A stretch of 49,474 nt of DNA from Gammaproteobacteria bacterium. Its GTDB lineage: Bacteria > Pseudomonadota > Gammaproteobacteria > SG8-11. Positions 40,681-49,474 of this stretch are shown here, in pieces. Numbering within the stretch: the first letter of the stretch is position 1; every line of letters starts with the position of its first letter. Below the pieces are notes generated by a model, which did not search any database, had not been told where the DNA came from, and was given only the letters and a program-made list of their open reading frames with translations. The stretch spans positions 1 to 49,474 of the forward strand of contig JAUWSG010000004.1 in assembly GCA_030610155.1 (NCBI GenBank). Direction: 5' to 3'. The position numbers were made by a program, and so were the translations under genes.

Positions 40681-41937
40681 ATGTCACACACTCGACAGCA
40701 ACTCAGTGAAACCGATTATGATGTGCTGGTCATAGGCGGTGGATTGATCGGCGCCAGTTTTGCCTGTGCAATGTCGACGCAGGGCTTGCGTATTGGTGTG
40801 CTGGAAGCCGTATCGCCAGGTAGTGCCTCTCAGCCCAGTTTTGATGACCGGTCTATTGCACTTTCCCTGGGTTCAAAACGTATTTTTGAGGCAATTAATA
40901 TCTGGCCATCCCTCGAGGACTATGCGACCTCGATAAACAAAATTCATGTATCGGACCGCGGACGATTTGGGGTGACCCGGCTCGATAGCCTGGAGCAAGG
41001 TGTCGAGGCATTGGGTTATGTGGTGATGAGCAGGGACATGGGGCGGGCGCTGGGTGAGCGCATGTCGACCCTGGATAATGTCGATTTGATTTCACCCTCA
41101 AGCGTCATCGGTGTCGATATGCCTGAAAAAACGGCGGGTGACAGGGTGGGCATCACGATTAACCACCAGGGCATTAAACAAAAACTCTCCGCACGTTTGC
41201 TGATTGCGGCAGATGGCCGGGACTCCTTTGTACGGCAATCACTGGGTATTAAAACAACAGACTGGGATTATCAACAAACGGCTGTGATTGCGAATATAAC
41301 ATCGCAATACCCGCATCATCATGTTGCCTATGAACGTTTCACCGATAGTGGTCCTATTGCAGTGCTGCCTATCTCGGCGGGGCGCTGTGCCATTGTCTGG
41401 ACCTGCGCCAATAATGAAGTCGAGGCAATAATGGCGCTGGATGATGACGCATTTATATCTGCCTTCCAGCAAAAATTTGGTCAACGTCTTGGCAGATTTT
41501 TAAAAGTCGGTGTTCGGCAGGCTTATCCTTTGCGGTTGGTGCATGCGCGTGAACAGGTTCGGCCGCGTCTGGCGCTCATTGGCAATGCGGCACATTCATT
41601 ACATCCGATTGCGGGCCAGGGATTTAATCTGGGCTTGCGTGATGTCGCGACATTGGCAGAAATCATCAGCACCGCCCAGGCACAGAAACGGGATATCGGA
41701 GACCTTGCGGTGTTAAACGACTATGCGAAATGGCGTAAGCGAGACCATTTACGGGTCGTCGCCTTTACTGATGGCCTGGTGCGGACTTTTTCAAATAATT
41801 TTCTGCCGCTTGCCATTGCACGCAATGCAGGCTTGATAGCATCGGACCTGATACCACCGGTAAAACGTTTATTATCACGTCAGGCTATGGGGCTGACCGG
41901 CAAGTTGCCACGTCTGGCAAGAGGGCTGGGATTATGA
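40681..41937 (+). CDS. ubiH: UbiH, 2-octaprenyl-6-methoxyphenol hydroxylase
   Basis: FAD monooxygenase for hydroxylation of the ubiquinone ring. 418 residues; dinucleotide-binding VIGGGLIGASFACAMS (18-33), the second FAD motif AADGRDSFVRQ near 177-187 and the third ALIGNAAHSLHPIAGQGFNL near 297-316. It starts three bases past the pepP stop and its stop overlaps the ubiI start (ATGA). Assigned UbiH by its first place in the pair, as in E. coli. Confidence 0.9.
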   Translation: MSHTRQQLSETDYDVLVIGGGLIGASFACAMSTQGLRIGVLEAVSPGSASQPSFDDRSIALSLGSKRIFEAINIWPSLEDYATSINKIHVSDRGRFGVTRLDSLEQGVEALGYVVMSRDMGRALGERMSTLDNVDLISPSSVIGVDMPEKTAGDRVGITINHQGIKQKLSARLLIAADGRDSFVRQSLGIKTTDWDYQQTAVIANITSQYPHHHVAYERFTDSGPIAVLPISAGRCAIVWTCANNEVEAIMALDDDAFISAFQQKFGQRLGRFLKVGVRQAYPLRLVHAREQVRPRLALIGNAAHSLHPIAGQGFNLGLRDVATLAEIISTAQAQKRDIGDLAVLNDYAKWRKRDHLRVVAFTDGLVRTFSNNFLPLAIARNAGLIASDLIPPVKRLLSRQAMGLTGKLPRLARGLGL

Positions 41938-43184
41938 GTAATCAAACAGAACAATACGATGTGATTATTGTTGGTGGTGGCATGGTAGGTGCTTCATTTG
42001 CCTGCGCATTAGCGGATAGTCAGTTAAAGATTGCGCTGGTGGAAAATGTTCAGGCACCGACATGGACGCAGGCAGACCACGATCTGCGTGTGAGTGCCAT
42101 AACACAGGCGTCAGAATGTTTTCTGCGAAACATTGGTGTCTGGGAAGGTATTGTGGCGCGTCGCATCAGTCCTTTTCGAGAAATGCATGTCTGGGATGGT
42201 AGTGGTAGCGGTGTAATTCATTTTGATAGTGCGCATATCGGCGAAGCCACATTGGGTCACATCATCGAAAACAGCGTGATACAACTGGCTGCGCTGGAGC
42301 GCCTTGCAGAGATGAAGAATGTTCACTACATTGCGCCTGTTGAAGCCGCTGCGATGAATGTCGAGGATGACCGGGTTGTATTGAGTTTAAGTGATGGCAG
42401 GATATTGGAAGCAAAATTAATAGTGGGTGCTGATGGTAGTCGTTCCTGGGTCAGGCAACAGGCCAATATTGATGTAAAGGGCTGGAGTTATCATCAGAAG
42501 GCCGTGGTAACAACCGTCAAAACAGCTATTTATCATAATGAAACAGCCTGGCAGCGCTTTCTACCCGATGGTCCACTGGCTTTTTTACCATTAACTGATG
42601 GTTATAGTTCAATCGTCTGGAGTGCAACGACGCAACGGGCTGATGCATTACTGGCCTTGAATGACGTTGATTTCATGGCTGAACTCAAGTCAGCTTTTGA
42701 TGGCAAACTGGGTGATATCGAGTCGGTTAGTGCACGCGGGGCTTTCCCTCTCAAGTTGCAGCATGCAACACGTTATGTGGGTGAGCGCACGGTGTTAATC
42801 GGTGACGCAGCCCATACGGTTCATCCACTTGCCGGTCAGGGCGTTAATTTGGGCTTTATGGATGCCGCTGCTCTGGCTGAAGTATTGATTGACGCGACAG
42901 AAAAATATAAAACATCTCATGTTGATTTTGCGGCCCATCGTGTGTTGCGACGTTATGAGCGCTGGCGTAAAACTGACACCCTGGCAACGCTCGCAGCGAT
43001 GGATTTGTTTAAACGTTTGTTTGGTCACAGATCTCCTGCTGTGTGCTGGGCCAGGAATACCGGGCTGACATTAACGCATCAAGCGGAACCGATAAAAAAT
43101 ATTATTATGCGGCATACCATGGGTTTGAGCGGTGATTTGCCGGCATTGGCTAAACCGTCATATGTAAATAAAGTTGCAGTGTGA
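41934..43184 (+). CDS. ubiI: UbiI/VisC family FAD hydroxylase
   Basis: Paralogue of UbiH, 416 residues, for another ring position (C5 in E. coli). FAD motifs VGGGMVGASFACAL near 13-26, VGADGSRSWVRQ near 164-175 and LIGDAAHTVHPLAGQGVNLG near 287-306. Coupled by ATGA to ubiH and by GTGA to the next gene. Annotations UbiI, UbiF and UbiM overlap in gammaproteobacteria, so specificity is inferred from place. Confidence 0.88.
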   Translation: MSNQTEQYDVIIVGGGMVGASFACALADSQLKIALVENVQAPTWTQADHDLRVSAITQASECFLRNIGVWEGIVARRISPFREMHVWDGSGSGVIHFDSAHIGEATLGHIIENSVIQLAALERLAEMKNVHYIAPVEAAAMNVEDDRVVLSLSDGRILEAKLIVGADGSRSWVRQQANIDVKGWSYHQKAVVTTVKTAIYHNETAWQRFLPDGPLAFLPLTDGYSSIVWSATTQRADALLALNDVDFMAELKSAFDGKLGDIESVSARGAFPLKLQHATRYVGERTVLIGDAAHTVHPLAGQGVNLGFMDAAALAEVLIDATEKYKTSHVDFAAHRVLRRYERWRKTDTLATLAAMDLFKRLFGHRSPAVCWARNTGLTLTHQAEPIKNIIMRHTMGLSGDLPALAKPSYVNKVAV

Positions 43185-44674
43185 AGTGTCTTATGGATAA
43201 CAGTGTGACGTCATATGTCCTTCCTTGTCAGTTTTCCAGAGTAGTGCAATGGTTAAAATTCGCAACAGTCATGTTGCTGATTGTCTTTTTGGCTGCTTGC
43301 GCGAAAAGTTCAGTCAAAAAAGGCCCGCTTCCTGTCTGGCCAAATCCACCTGATCAACCACGTTTTAAATACGAATCCACGTTGCGTTCTGAAACCAGTG
43401 TGGTTCGGTTGACACGTGAACAGGAATTACGTCAGATTGTGCTCGGTAGCAATGAGATGGAACTTATCGCTTATGAAAAGCCTTATGATGTTGCCGCACG
43501 CAATGGTCGTATTGTGGTGTCGGATACCATGGTTAATTCGCTGGTATTGTTTGATTTAACCAGAAATCGTCTGTTCCGCATCGGACACTTGACAGAGGGT
43601 CGGCTATTAAATCCTTTTGGTGTTGCAATTGATCATTTGCTGAATATTTATGTTGCCGATGAGGCGGCTAAAACAGTCAATATTTATGATGATGTGGGTT
43701 TTTTCCTCAGACACGTAGGCAGTTCTGAAACACTGGTAAGGCCAGTTGATGTGGCAGTTAACCCGACCGGTGATCGAATTTATGTGGTTGATAATGGCGG
43801 CATCAGCAGCCTGGAACACCGGGTCGTGGTGTTTGATCGAGACGGTAAGCACCTTATGAATATCGGTGCCAGGGGTAGCAAGGAAGGCCATTTCAATTTA
43901 CCTATTCAGGCGGCGGTAGCCCCTGATGGTACATTGTATGTGCTGGATGCAGGTAATTTCAGGGTCCAGGCTTTCGACCGGAACGGGAATTTCTTGCGTA
44001 CCTGGGGTAAAGTTGGTCGGAACATTGGTGATTTTGCCCGGCCCCGTGGTATTGCAGTGGATGACGAGGGTAATGTTTATGTCAGTGATGCGGCATACCG
44101 TAATTTCCAGATATTTAATTCTAAAGGTCAGTTGTTGATGTGGGTGGGTAATCAAGGTCTGGATAACAGGCCGGGGCAGTATGCCATGCCGGCCGGTATT
44201 GCGGTTGATGAAACCAACCGTGTTTATATTGTTGATCAATTGCATCGAAAAGTTGAAGTGATTCGCCGTCTGTCTGAAGATGAAGGTAAACGGCTGGTAA
44301 AAAAATACAGGCAAACACACGGTGCAGTCGCCAGCTCAAGCAAGCCCGCAGAGCGACCGGTATCATTTTCCAGTACCAGTCTGGAAACATCACTTGATGG
44401 TATGGACCCGGACGTGATTATTCCAACTGAAGCTGAAATAGAGGAATTCAAACGCAAAGCTGCTGAAGAAAAAGCGCTGGCTGAGGCAAAAAAACAGGCT
44501 GAGGCAAAAGAGCAGGCTGAAGCAAAAGAGCAGGTTGAGGCAAAAGAACAAGCATCACTGCCAGACCCTGTTGAAGAGCAGAACACGGCATCCAGTACGG
44601 CAGAAAATACGCAGTCATCAGAGATAAAGCCTGTTCAGGAAGAGAGTGTGCAAACTGAAACGGCGACACCCTGA
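43181..44674 (+). CDS. NHL-repeat beta-propeller lipoprotein
   Basis: Up to 497 residues. A lipobox LAAC follows the run FATVMLLIVFL, so the mature protein is anchored to a membrane facing the periplasm. Six NHL-like blades follow: RPVDVAVNPTGDRIYVVDNG, QAAVAPDGTLYVLDAGNFRV, PRGIAVDDEGNVYVSDAAYR, PAGIAVDETNRVYIVDQLHR and others. The last 90 residues are polar, with the AEAKEQ tandem array. The GTG at 43181 overlaps the ubiI stop; a GTG at the WLKF region would give a more usual signal length, so the start is uncertain. Role unknown; such propellers bind proteins or glycans. Confidence 0.83.
   Translation: MKCLMDNSVTSYVLPCQFSRVVQWLKFATVMLLIVFLAACAKSSVKKGPLPVWPNPPDQPRFKYESTLRSETSVVRLTREQELRQIVLGSNEMELIAYEKPYDVAARNGRIVVSDTMVNSLVLFDLTRNRLFRIGHLTEGRLLNPFGVAIDHLLNIYVADEAAKTVNIYDDVGFFLRHVGSSETLVRPVDVAVNPTGDRIYVVDNGGISSLEHRVVVFDRDGKHLMNIGARGSKEGHFNLPIQAAVAPDGTLYVLDAGNFRVQAFDRNGNFLRTWGKVGRNIGDFARPRGIAVDDEGNVYVSDAAYRNFQIFNSKGQLLMWVGNQGLDNRPGQYAMPAGIAVDETNRVYIVDQLHRKVEVIRRLSEDEGKRLVKKYRQTHGAVASSSKPAERPVSFSSTSLETSLDGMDPDVIIPTEAEIEEFKRKAAEEKALAEAKKQAEAKEQAEAKEQVEAKEQASLPDPVEEQNTASSTAENTQSSEIKPVQEESVQTETATP
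44480..44551 (+). repeat. Four 18-bp coding repeats (AEAKEQ)
   Basis: Units at 44480, 44498, 44516 and 44534, each GCT-GAG-GCA-AAA-GAG-CAG with third-base changes, encode AEAKKQ, AEAKEQ, AEAKEQ, VEAKEQ in frame. A charged helical linker that can expand by slippage. Confidence 0.85.
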
Positions 44675-44730
44675 AGGCGGCATGCTAATTTATAATTAAA
44701 ACAATTCGTATATAAAATATAATAAACCAG

Positions 44731-45492
44731 ATGCACGCGCACGAATTCAATTTACATGCCGGAGTTGAGGACAAGCACTGGTGGTTTAAAGCCAGGCGCA
44801 ATATTATCCTGAACTTGCTTTTGCGATTCATGCGCGGTGAAATAAAACATCTGGTCGAGATTGGTTGTGGTACGGGTGGCAATCTCAGATTGTTAAGTCA
44901 ATATGCTGAAAAAATAACGGGTGTTGATGTGTCGCAAGACGCGGTCGAATATGCCAGAGAGCGGGTAGAGGGTGATATTTTACAAGGCGACTTTCGTCTG
45001 GAATTAAAAGATAAATGGCAGGACATTGATGTTGTCTTGCTGGCAGATGTGCTGGAGCATGTGGACGATGATGTGAATTTTCTCGGGGACATAATTCAAT
45101 CGTTAAAACCGGGCGCGTTAATTATTATCACCGTGCCGGCACACAAAATGCTCTGGAGTAATCATGATGTTGCCCTGGGGCATAAACGCCGTTATCAGAG
45201 AGCAATGCTTCAGCGGTTGTGGGGGAGTCAACCAGTGGAACAATTGTTTTTTTCACCTTTTAATTTTGTTTTGTCTCCCTTGGTATTTTTGAATAGATTA
45301 TTGCAAAGCAAACATCGAAATACGCAGCAGAGCGATCTTAAGGAACACTCTGTTGTGGTTAATACGGTACTCTTTTTATTGTTTAATCTGGAAAGCAGGT
45401 GGTTACAGTTTTTTTCCTTGCCCTGGGGCTGTAGCTATGCAGCTGTTCTTAGAGTAAAGGGTAATGGAAACGGAAAGACAACAGAAAAATAA
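44731..45492 (+). CDS. Class I SAM-dependent methyltransferase
   Basis: 253 residues. SAM-binding motif I VEIGCGTGGNL near 43-53, acidic motif GVDVSQDAVEYARERV, and LADVLEHVDDDVNFL (motif with the DxLEH of Methyltransf_11-type enzymes). The N-terminus MHAHEFNLHAGVEDKHWWFKARR has the EDKHWWFxARR motif seen in methyltransferases of surface-glycan loci. A membrane-proximal C-terminus (SPFNFVLSPLVFLNRLL) suggests attachment to a lipid-linked substrate. It is followed six bases later by a GtrB-like glycosyltransferase. Confidence 0.85.
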   Translation: MHAHEFNLHAGVEDKHWWFKARRNIILNLLLRFMRGEIKHLVEIGCGTGGNLRLLSQYAEKITGVDVSQDAVEYARERVEGDILQGDFRLELKDKWQDIDVVLLADVLEHVDDDVNFLGDIIQSLKPGALIIITVPAHKMLWSNHDVALGHKRRYQRAMLQRLWGSQPVEQLFFSPFNFVLSPLVFLNRLLQSKHRNTQQSDLKEHSVVVNTVLFLLFNLESRWLQFFSLPWGCSYAAVLRVKGNGNGKTTEK

Positions 45493-45498
45493 AATGAT

Positions 45499-46440
45499 AT
45501 GACATACGAAGTCTCAATTATTATTCCGGCCTATAATGAAGAAGATAATATAAATCCGGTCTTCATGCGTGTGAAGAACGTGATGGAAGAGGCCAATATT
45601 TCATATGAAGTTATTTTTGTTGATGATGGCTCAACAGATAAAACGCTGGAGCGGATCAAAGACCTGGTGACAGGCAATAAGAATGTCCGGTTTACCAGTT
45701 TTAGCAGAAACTTTGGTCATGAAGCCGCCTCAAGTTGCGGATTCAGGATGGTGCAAGGCAAGGCGGCTGTGCTGCTCGACGCAGATTTACAGGACCCACC
45801 TGAAGTGATTCCTCAGATGTATCAAAAATGGAAAGAGGGCTACGAGGTTGTTTACGGTCGTCGTAGTCGCCGTCAGCAAGAGCCGTTGTTAAAAAGAGCG
45901 TCCTCCTATCTTTTTTACCGGGTCCTGCGGTTGTTTACTAATGTACCTATTCCGCTGGATGTCGGTGATTTTCGCCTGGTGGACAGAAAAGTGGTCACGT
46001 TATTTAATGCGCTCCCGGAACGTAATCGTTTTGTGCGTGGCATGTTCGCCTGGATCGGGTTCAAGCAGACGGCCGTTGAATACGAGCGCGAAGCGCGTCA
46101 TCTTGGCGAAACCAAATACGGGTTTATAAAGCTGGGCTTATTGTCCATTGATGCCCTGGTCAGTTTCAGTCTTGCACCTTTACGCATTTGTATTGCCTTT
46201 GGTCTGATTATTACTGCCATGAGTTTTTTTATTACCCTGGTCATTGTTGTGCAACGCCTGGTCTGGGACCTGAATATTCCTGGTTATGCTTTGATGACCG
46301 CCGGTATGTTCTTTCTCGGGGGAGTGCAGCTCATGTTTTTAGGTATCATCGGTGAATATATTGGGAAAATATACAAACAGGTCCAGGGCAGGCCACTTTA
46401 TATAGTCGGTGAAAGTAGTGAAGATCCAGGGAACCTCTGA
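45499..46440 (+). CDS. GtrB/DPM1-like polyisoprenyl-phosphate glycosyltransferase
   Basis: 313 residues. GT-A catalytic domain with VSIIIPAYNEEDN, FVDDGSTDKT and the metal site LLDADLQDPPE; two C-terminal membrane helices (LRICIAFGLIITAMSFF and LMTAGMFFLGGVQLMFLGIIGEY). Makes a polyprenyl-phosphate sugar at the inner face for a GT-C partner. The partners are likely the two polytopic genes that follow. Its stop codon lies inside a palindromic repeat (46428-46480), so the last residues come from the repeat. Confidence 0.88.
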   Translation: MTYEVSIIIPAYNEEDNINPVFMRVKNVMEEANISYEVIFVDDGSTDKTLERIKDLVTGNKNVRFTSFSRNFGHEAASSCGFRMVQGKAAVLLDADLQDPPEVIPQMYQKWKEGYEVVYGRRSRRQQEPLLKRASSYLFYRVLRLFTNVPIPLDVGDFRLVDRKVVTLFNALPERNRFVRGMFAWIGFKQTAVEYEREARHLGETKYGFIKLGLLSIDALVSFSLAPLRICIAFGLIITAMSFFITLVIVVQRLVWDLNIPGYALMTAGMFFLGGVQLMFLGIIGEYIGKIYKQVQGRPLYIVGESSEDPGNL

Positions 46441-46480
46441 TCAATTCATAGCCGTTCACCCAGACACATCAGAGGTTCCT
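46428..46480. repeat. Short palindromic element, AGGAACCTCTGAT family
   Basis: AGGGAACCTCTGA (46428-46440) and TCAGAGGTTCCT (46469-46480) form a 12-bp inverted repeat with a 28-nt middle that keeps the family's TCAATTCAT. It has the same ends as the 1116-1276 element but a deleted core. It provides the TGA stop of the glycosyltransferase. Confidence 0.75.
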
Positions 46481-46494
46481 AACATTAAATAATT

Positions 46495-47997
46495 ATGCAG
46501 GTAATTCAGACCAATAAAACCAGATTGGGCCAACTGCTTTGTTTGCTTGGCATTTTAATTACGTTTTTTGCATATTTTTCTGCTGATATCTGGGATTCGG
46601 ATTTCTGGTGGCATATCGCGACGGGTAAATGGGTTGTTGAAAATAACGCGCTGCCAACAGTCGATCCATTCCAGGTTTTTTCTGATAGCAACAAGATCCG
46701 CAATGATACCGTCCTCAAGGGGCAATGGTTAGGGCAGGTTGCTCTCTATAAGGTGTATGACCTGTTCGGGGCGCAGGGGATCGTGTTTCTGCGTGCCGGC
46801 ATACTGGTTCTATGTTTATTTTTATTGTTTGTTCGCGCTAGAGCGCAGAATGCCTCCCTGATTGCAACCTGGCTTATCGTCAGTCTGGCCGGTCTGATCT
46901 CTCTGGGATTCACCAGTGACCGTCCACAGCTTTTTTCCTATTTGTTCGCGGCGCTCATATTCCTTGTGCTGGAGTGGTACGAGAAATACCGCAAAGCTAA
47001 ATACTTGCTGGTCTTGCCGCTTATTGGGCTGATATGGGCTAATACCCATGGCGGTTTTATTCTGCTGGTTGTGTTGTTATTTATTTATGTCCTGCTTGAT
47101 AGTCTGCAGTCCCTGGCAAAAAACAAATCGATTGATGGCCATGCGATATGGTTAATCGGTATTTTTATATCATTTGTCCTGGCTACATTATTGACGCCGA
47201 ACGGGATAACGACTTACCAATATCTTTTTAGTCTCGAAGGCAGCCAGTTACAATCAATGACCTCTGAATACAGGAGTTCGTTCAAGTTGTATGAGCTGGG
47301 TTATATGTTGCCACAATTGTGGGTGGTTTTGATTTATGCGCTGTCACTGGTCGCGCTGTTTGGTTTGTTCAGAGCGCCACCGAATCGATTGCTGATAATG
47401 TTTCTTCTCGCCGCCATAAGCGCCTGGTCTTATCGTTATTTCGCTTTTTTTATTTTTATCGCTGGACCTTATATTGCGCAAGGCGTCACATTGGCGATGC
47501 GGGATTACAGGTTTGGGGAAATACAATTTTTTCAGGTGATAAATAAATACAGTGGTCTGTTGTTTCTAATCGTGGCCCTGGTGATGCTCGGATTTGGTTT
47601 AAAAAATAACTGGATATTTCACAAAGATGTCAAGGCGTCCATGTATCCAGTCGGCGCCACTGAGTTTATCAAAGCGCAGGGTTTGCATGGAAAAGTGTTT
47701 AATCATATGCAATGGGGAGGTTACCTGATCTGGCACCTTTACCCTGACCTGGAGATATATATCGACGGCAGAATGCTGGAAGAATCAAAAATCCCGCCCT
47801 ATACAAACATGCTGTGGGCAACGCCTGAAGGGCTGGGGGTATTTAATAAGGCGCAATTTGATTTTGTCATGATCCCGTTGAAAAATCGTTTTACGGGTGA
47901 GGCTTATACACTGAACAACTATCTTCTGACGCGAAAGGACTGGCAGGTCATTTATAAAGATAAAGACATGTATTTGTTCCGTAAGAACTCTCTCTGA
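46495..47997 (+). CDS. Polytopic membrane protein, probable GT-C-type glycosyltransferase
   Basis: 500 residues with 10 or more membrane helices and a soluble C-terminal tail. After TM1 is ADIWDSDFWWHIATGKWVVE, an acidic loop like the DxD/ExD of GT-C enzymes, then LPTVDPFQVFSD. The C-terminus (MQWGGYLIWHLYPDLEIYIDGRMLEE) is also seen in uncharacterised GT-C-like proteins. It would use the polyprenyl sugar from the preceding GtrB-like gene at the periplasmic side. Acceptor unknown. Confidence 0.7.
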   Translation: MQVIQTNKTRLGQLLCLLGILITFFAYFSADIWDSDFWWHIATGKWVVENNALPTVDPFQVFSDSNKIRNDTVLKGQWLGQVALYKVYDLFGAQGIVFLRAGILVLCLFLLFVRARAQNASLIATWLIVSLAGLISLGFTSDRPQLFSYLFAALIFLVLEWYEKYRKAKYLLVLPLIGLIWANTHGGFILLVVLLFIYVLLDSLQSLAKNKSIDGHAIWLIGIFISFVLATLLTPNGITTYQYLFSLEGSQLQSMTSEYRSSFKLYELGYMLPQLWVVLIYALSLVALFGLFRAPPNRLLIMFLLAAISAWSYRYFAFFIFIAGPYIAQGVTLAMRDYRFGEIQFFQVINKYSGLLFLIVALVMLGFGLKNNWIFHKDVKASMYPVGATEFIKAQGLHGKVFNHMQWGGYLIWHLYPDLEIYIDGRMLEESKIPPYTNMLWATPEGLGVFNKAQFDFVMIPLKNRFTGEAYTLNNYLLTRKDWQVIYKDKDMYLFRKNSL

Positions 47998-48062
47998 CCC
48001 AAGCTTCCTGAAATTCTTCATACGTAATTTGTAGGTTGAACTTTTTTCTGGCCCCGGTTTTG

Positions 48063-49474
48063 TCAGTTTTTAATTTCCAATGCCCGCTGTTGATAATAAG
48101 CCGCCTTGTTTATATCGCCCAACATTTTGTATAACAATGACAGGTTATAGGCTGCCTGATAATTGTTTCGGTCTGCACTGAAGGCCTTTTCGTAATACGA
48201 GCGCGCCGCCTGAAAATCTTTTCGTGACCAGGCGTTATTGCCAAGTCCAACCAGTACTGTGGAGCGCCCGGGTGCCAGTTCATAAGCTTTTGTATAATAC
48301 GCGGTACTTTGAGCGACGTTGCCTTGCATGCCGTATATCAGGCCAATATTTTCATAGGCCGCCACTTTGGTTGCGGTGTCTCCCAGCTCAATGGTTCTTA
48401 AATAATATTGAATGGCTTTCTGATCCTGCTTGTTACGCTGATAATATTTTGCCAAACCAGAAACCGGGCCGGCATGTGTGGGTGTGACCTCATTGGCATG
48501 CGTGTAAAATGTTTCTTCATTCTGCCAGTTCAGATTTGCCATCATTGTAATCGAGGAAAAGACCAGCAATAGCGCAGCGCCGGTAATAACAGCGAATAGT
48601 TTATAACGCGTAAATAGCGGTTGTATTAATGTTGGCAGCATCAGGGCCAGTCCAACAGAAGGTAAATATAAAAACCGAATGGAAAAATTGGGTTCCTGGT
48701 GAAAGGCCAGCGATAATGAAGGCAGCAATGTCAAAATAATCCAGGCCATTGAAAATAGAATGACCTTGTTGTCCAGTTTTCCTTTGAGCAGTAAAACAGA
48801 CAAGCCGCCGATCAAGCCCAGAACCACAACACCACCCCAGAGTTGCAGTAGACCGTCTGCAGGCACCGCGTAATAATAATTGATCGGCCAGGGAGCGATG
48901 AGTAGCTTGAAATATTCAGCCGTAAACTCAAATAGATAAAAAAAGCCAGATAGAGAAAATTCAGATAATGCGATTGTCGTACCCAGCGCCAGTTTTCTTG
49001 CAATCAAATAAATGATTAATACCGCAATAAAGGCGCCGATGTTTCTCAATCTGCGTGGTTCCCTGAGGATTTTTCCATATGCGAGTGCATAGGCTATCAG
49101 GATAAACGGCAGCATCACGGCGGTTTCCTTGGAGAGCAAGGCCAGTACAAACAGTAATAATGAAATAGCGAGGCGGGCAGGATGGGGTTTACTCTCATGA
49201 CCCAGATAAACAAGAAAAGAGCCCAACAAAAAAAGCGTGACAAGCGGATCGGTTATGCCGGCGATCCAGCTGACCGATTCCGCGTGTACCGGGTGGAGGA
49301 CAAACACTAGTGCTGCAAACAATGCGGGCCAACGTCTGTCACAACTATTCAATCGCAAGACCAGGAAAAATACCATAATGGCATTGAGTGTGTGCAGGGC
49401 CAGGTTCAGTGCATGATATGCAACAGGTGCCCCGTCAAATAGCTGATTACCCAGGTAGTGTGTCAGCAGAAATA
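48063..49474 (-). CDS. TMTC-like membrane glycosyltransferase with TPR tail (5' end cut by window)
   Basis: Open to the right edge, 470 codons seen. The N-terminal visible part HYLGNQLFDGAPVAYHALNL and VLHPVHAESVSWIAGITDPL are the motifs of TMTC/GT-C O-mannosyltransferase-like proteins; about eight membrane helices follow. From about 310 to the end are TPR repeats (AYENIGLIYGMQGNVAQSTAYYTKAYELAPG, shortened here to YELAPG etc.) in at least three units. It is convergent with the GT-C-like gene. Could attach a sugar to proteins or build a glycan; not determinable. Confidence 0.8.
   Translation of the reverse strand, partial: FLLTHYLGNQLFDGAPVAYHALNLALHTLNAIMVFFLVLRLNSCDRRWPALFAALVFVLHPVHAESVSWIAGITDPLVTLFLLGSFLVYLGHESKPHPARLAISLLLFVLALLSKETAVMLPFILIAYALAYGKILREPRRLRNIGAFIAVLIIYLIARKLALGTTIALSEFSLSGFFYLFEFTAEYFKLLIAPWPINYYYAVPADGLLQLWGGVVVLGLIGGLSVLLLKGKLDNKVILFSMAWIILTLLPSLSLAFHQEPNFSIRFLYLPSVGLALMLPTLIQPLFTRYKLFAVITGAALLLVFSSITMMANLNWQNEETFYTHANEVTPTHAGPVSGLAKYYQRNKQDQKAIQYYLRTIELGDTATKVAAYENIGLIYGMQGNVAQSTAYYTKAYELAPGRSTVLVGLGNNAWSRKDFQAARSYYEKAFSADRNNYQAAYNLSLLYKMLGDINKAAYYQQRALEIKN

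Overview
The window is a piece of a gammaproteobacterial chromosome of moderate GC with short intergenic gaps. The evidence is the near-Enterobacterial order fau / 6S RNA / zapA // ygfB-pepP-ubiH-ubiI (37-43 kb), the glnA / ntrB-ntrC nitrogen control block with sigma-54 promoters, the glnE-ilvE-LPS-core block, and folB next to plsY. TusA, Atm1-type export and type IV pilus parts fit a free-living gammaproteobacterium, possibly a sulfur oxidiser, but no sulfur-oxidation enzyme is present to prove that. No tRNA, rRNA, CRISPR array, prophage or transposase gene was seen.

Layout. 1-5.3 kb: LPS inner-core genes on the minus strand (hldE, cut by the window edge, gmhA, kdsB, a WaaE-like glucosyltransferase) and one plus-strand CDP-glycerol transferase-like gene. 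5-9.3 kb: a minus-strand run glnE-ilvE-zinc-finger protein that continues into waaE-kdsB. 9.4-13.9 kb: pilU, then an ABC-2 permease, a membrane-anchored protein, a prepilin-like protein and an ABC ATPase. 14-19 kb: nitrogen regulation (ntrC, ntrB, a DUF4124 protein, glnA) with sigma-54 promoters and NtrC palindromes. 19.2-22.5 kb: a tight operon of a PP-loop (MnmA-like) protein, a TusA-like sulfur carrier and a cation diffusion facilitator, with a conserved protein of unknown function upstream. 23-24.6 kb: plsY divergent from folB-folK. 24.7-30.8 kb: an Atm1-type exporter divergent from an RND efflux pair. 31.3-36.4 kb: a response-regulator diguanylate cyclase, a lipoprotein, rpiA, ilvA and an EVE-domain protein. 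36.5-43.2 kb: fau, 6S RNA, zapA and partner, ygfB, pepP, ubiH, ubiI. 43.2-49.5 kb: an NHL-propeller lipoprotein, then a surface-glycan or protein-glycosylation set (methyltransferase, GtrB-like glycosyltransferase, two polytopic proteins).

The most unusual content is non-coding. Six long inverted repeats sit in the gaps, mostly between convergent genes. They are built from 7-nt units of the pattern CRCRRRG in short tandem arrays. Three of them are composite elements with the same three nested layers. A fourth hosts a different palindrome (ATTCCGG...CCGGAAT) inside its loop. A second family of short palindromic elements with ends resembling AGGAACCTCTGATYAA occurs three times, including between gmhA and hldE.

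The best candidates for undescribed biology are: (1) the PP-loop / TusA / CDF operon, which looks like a dedicated sulfur-relay or thiolation system; (2) the PilGHI-like ABC transporter split around a prepilin gene behind an orphan pilU; and (3) the nested CRCRRRG repeat system.
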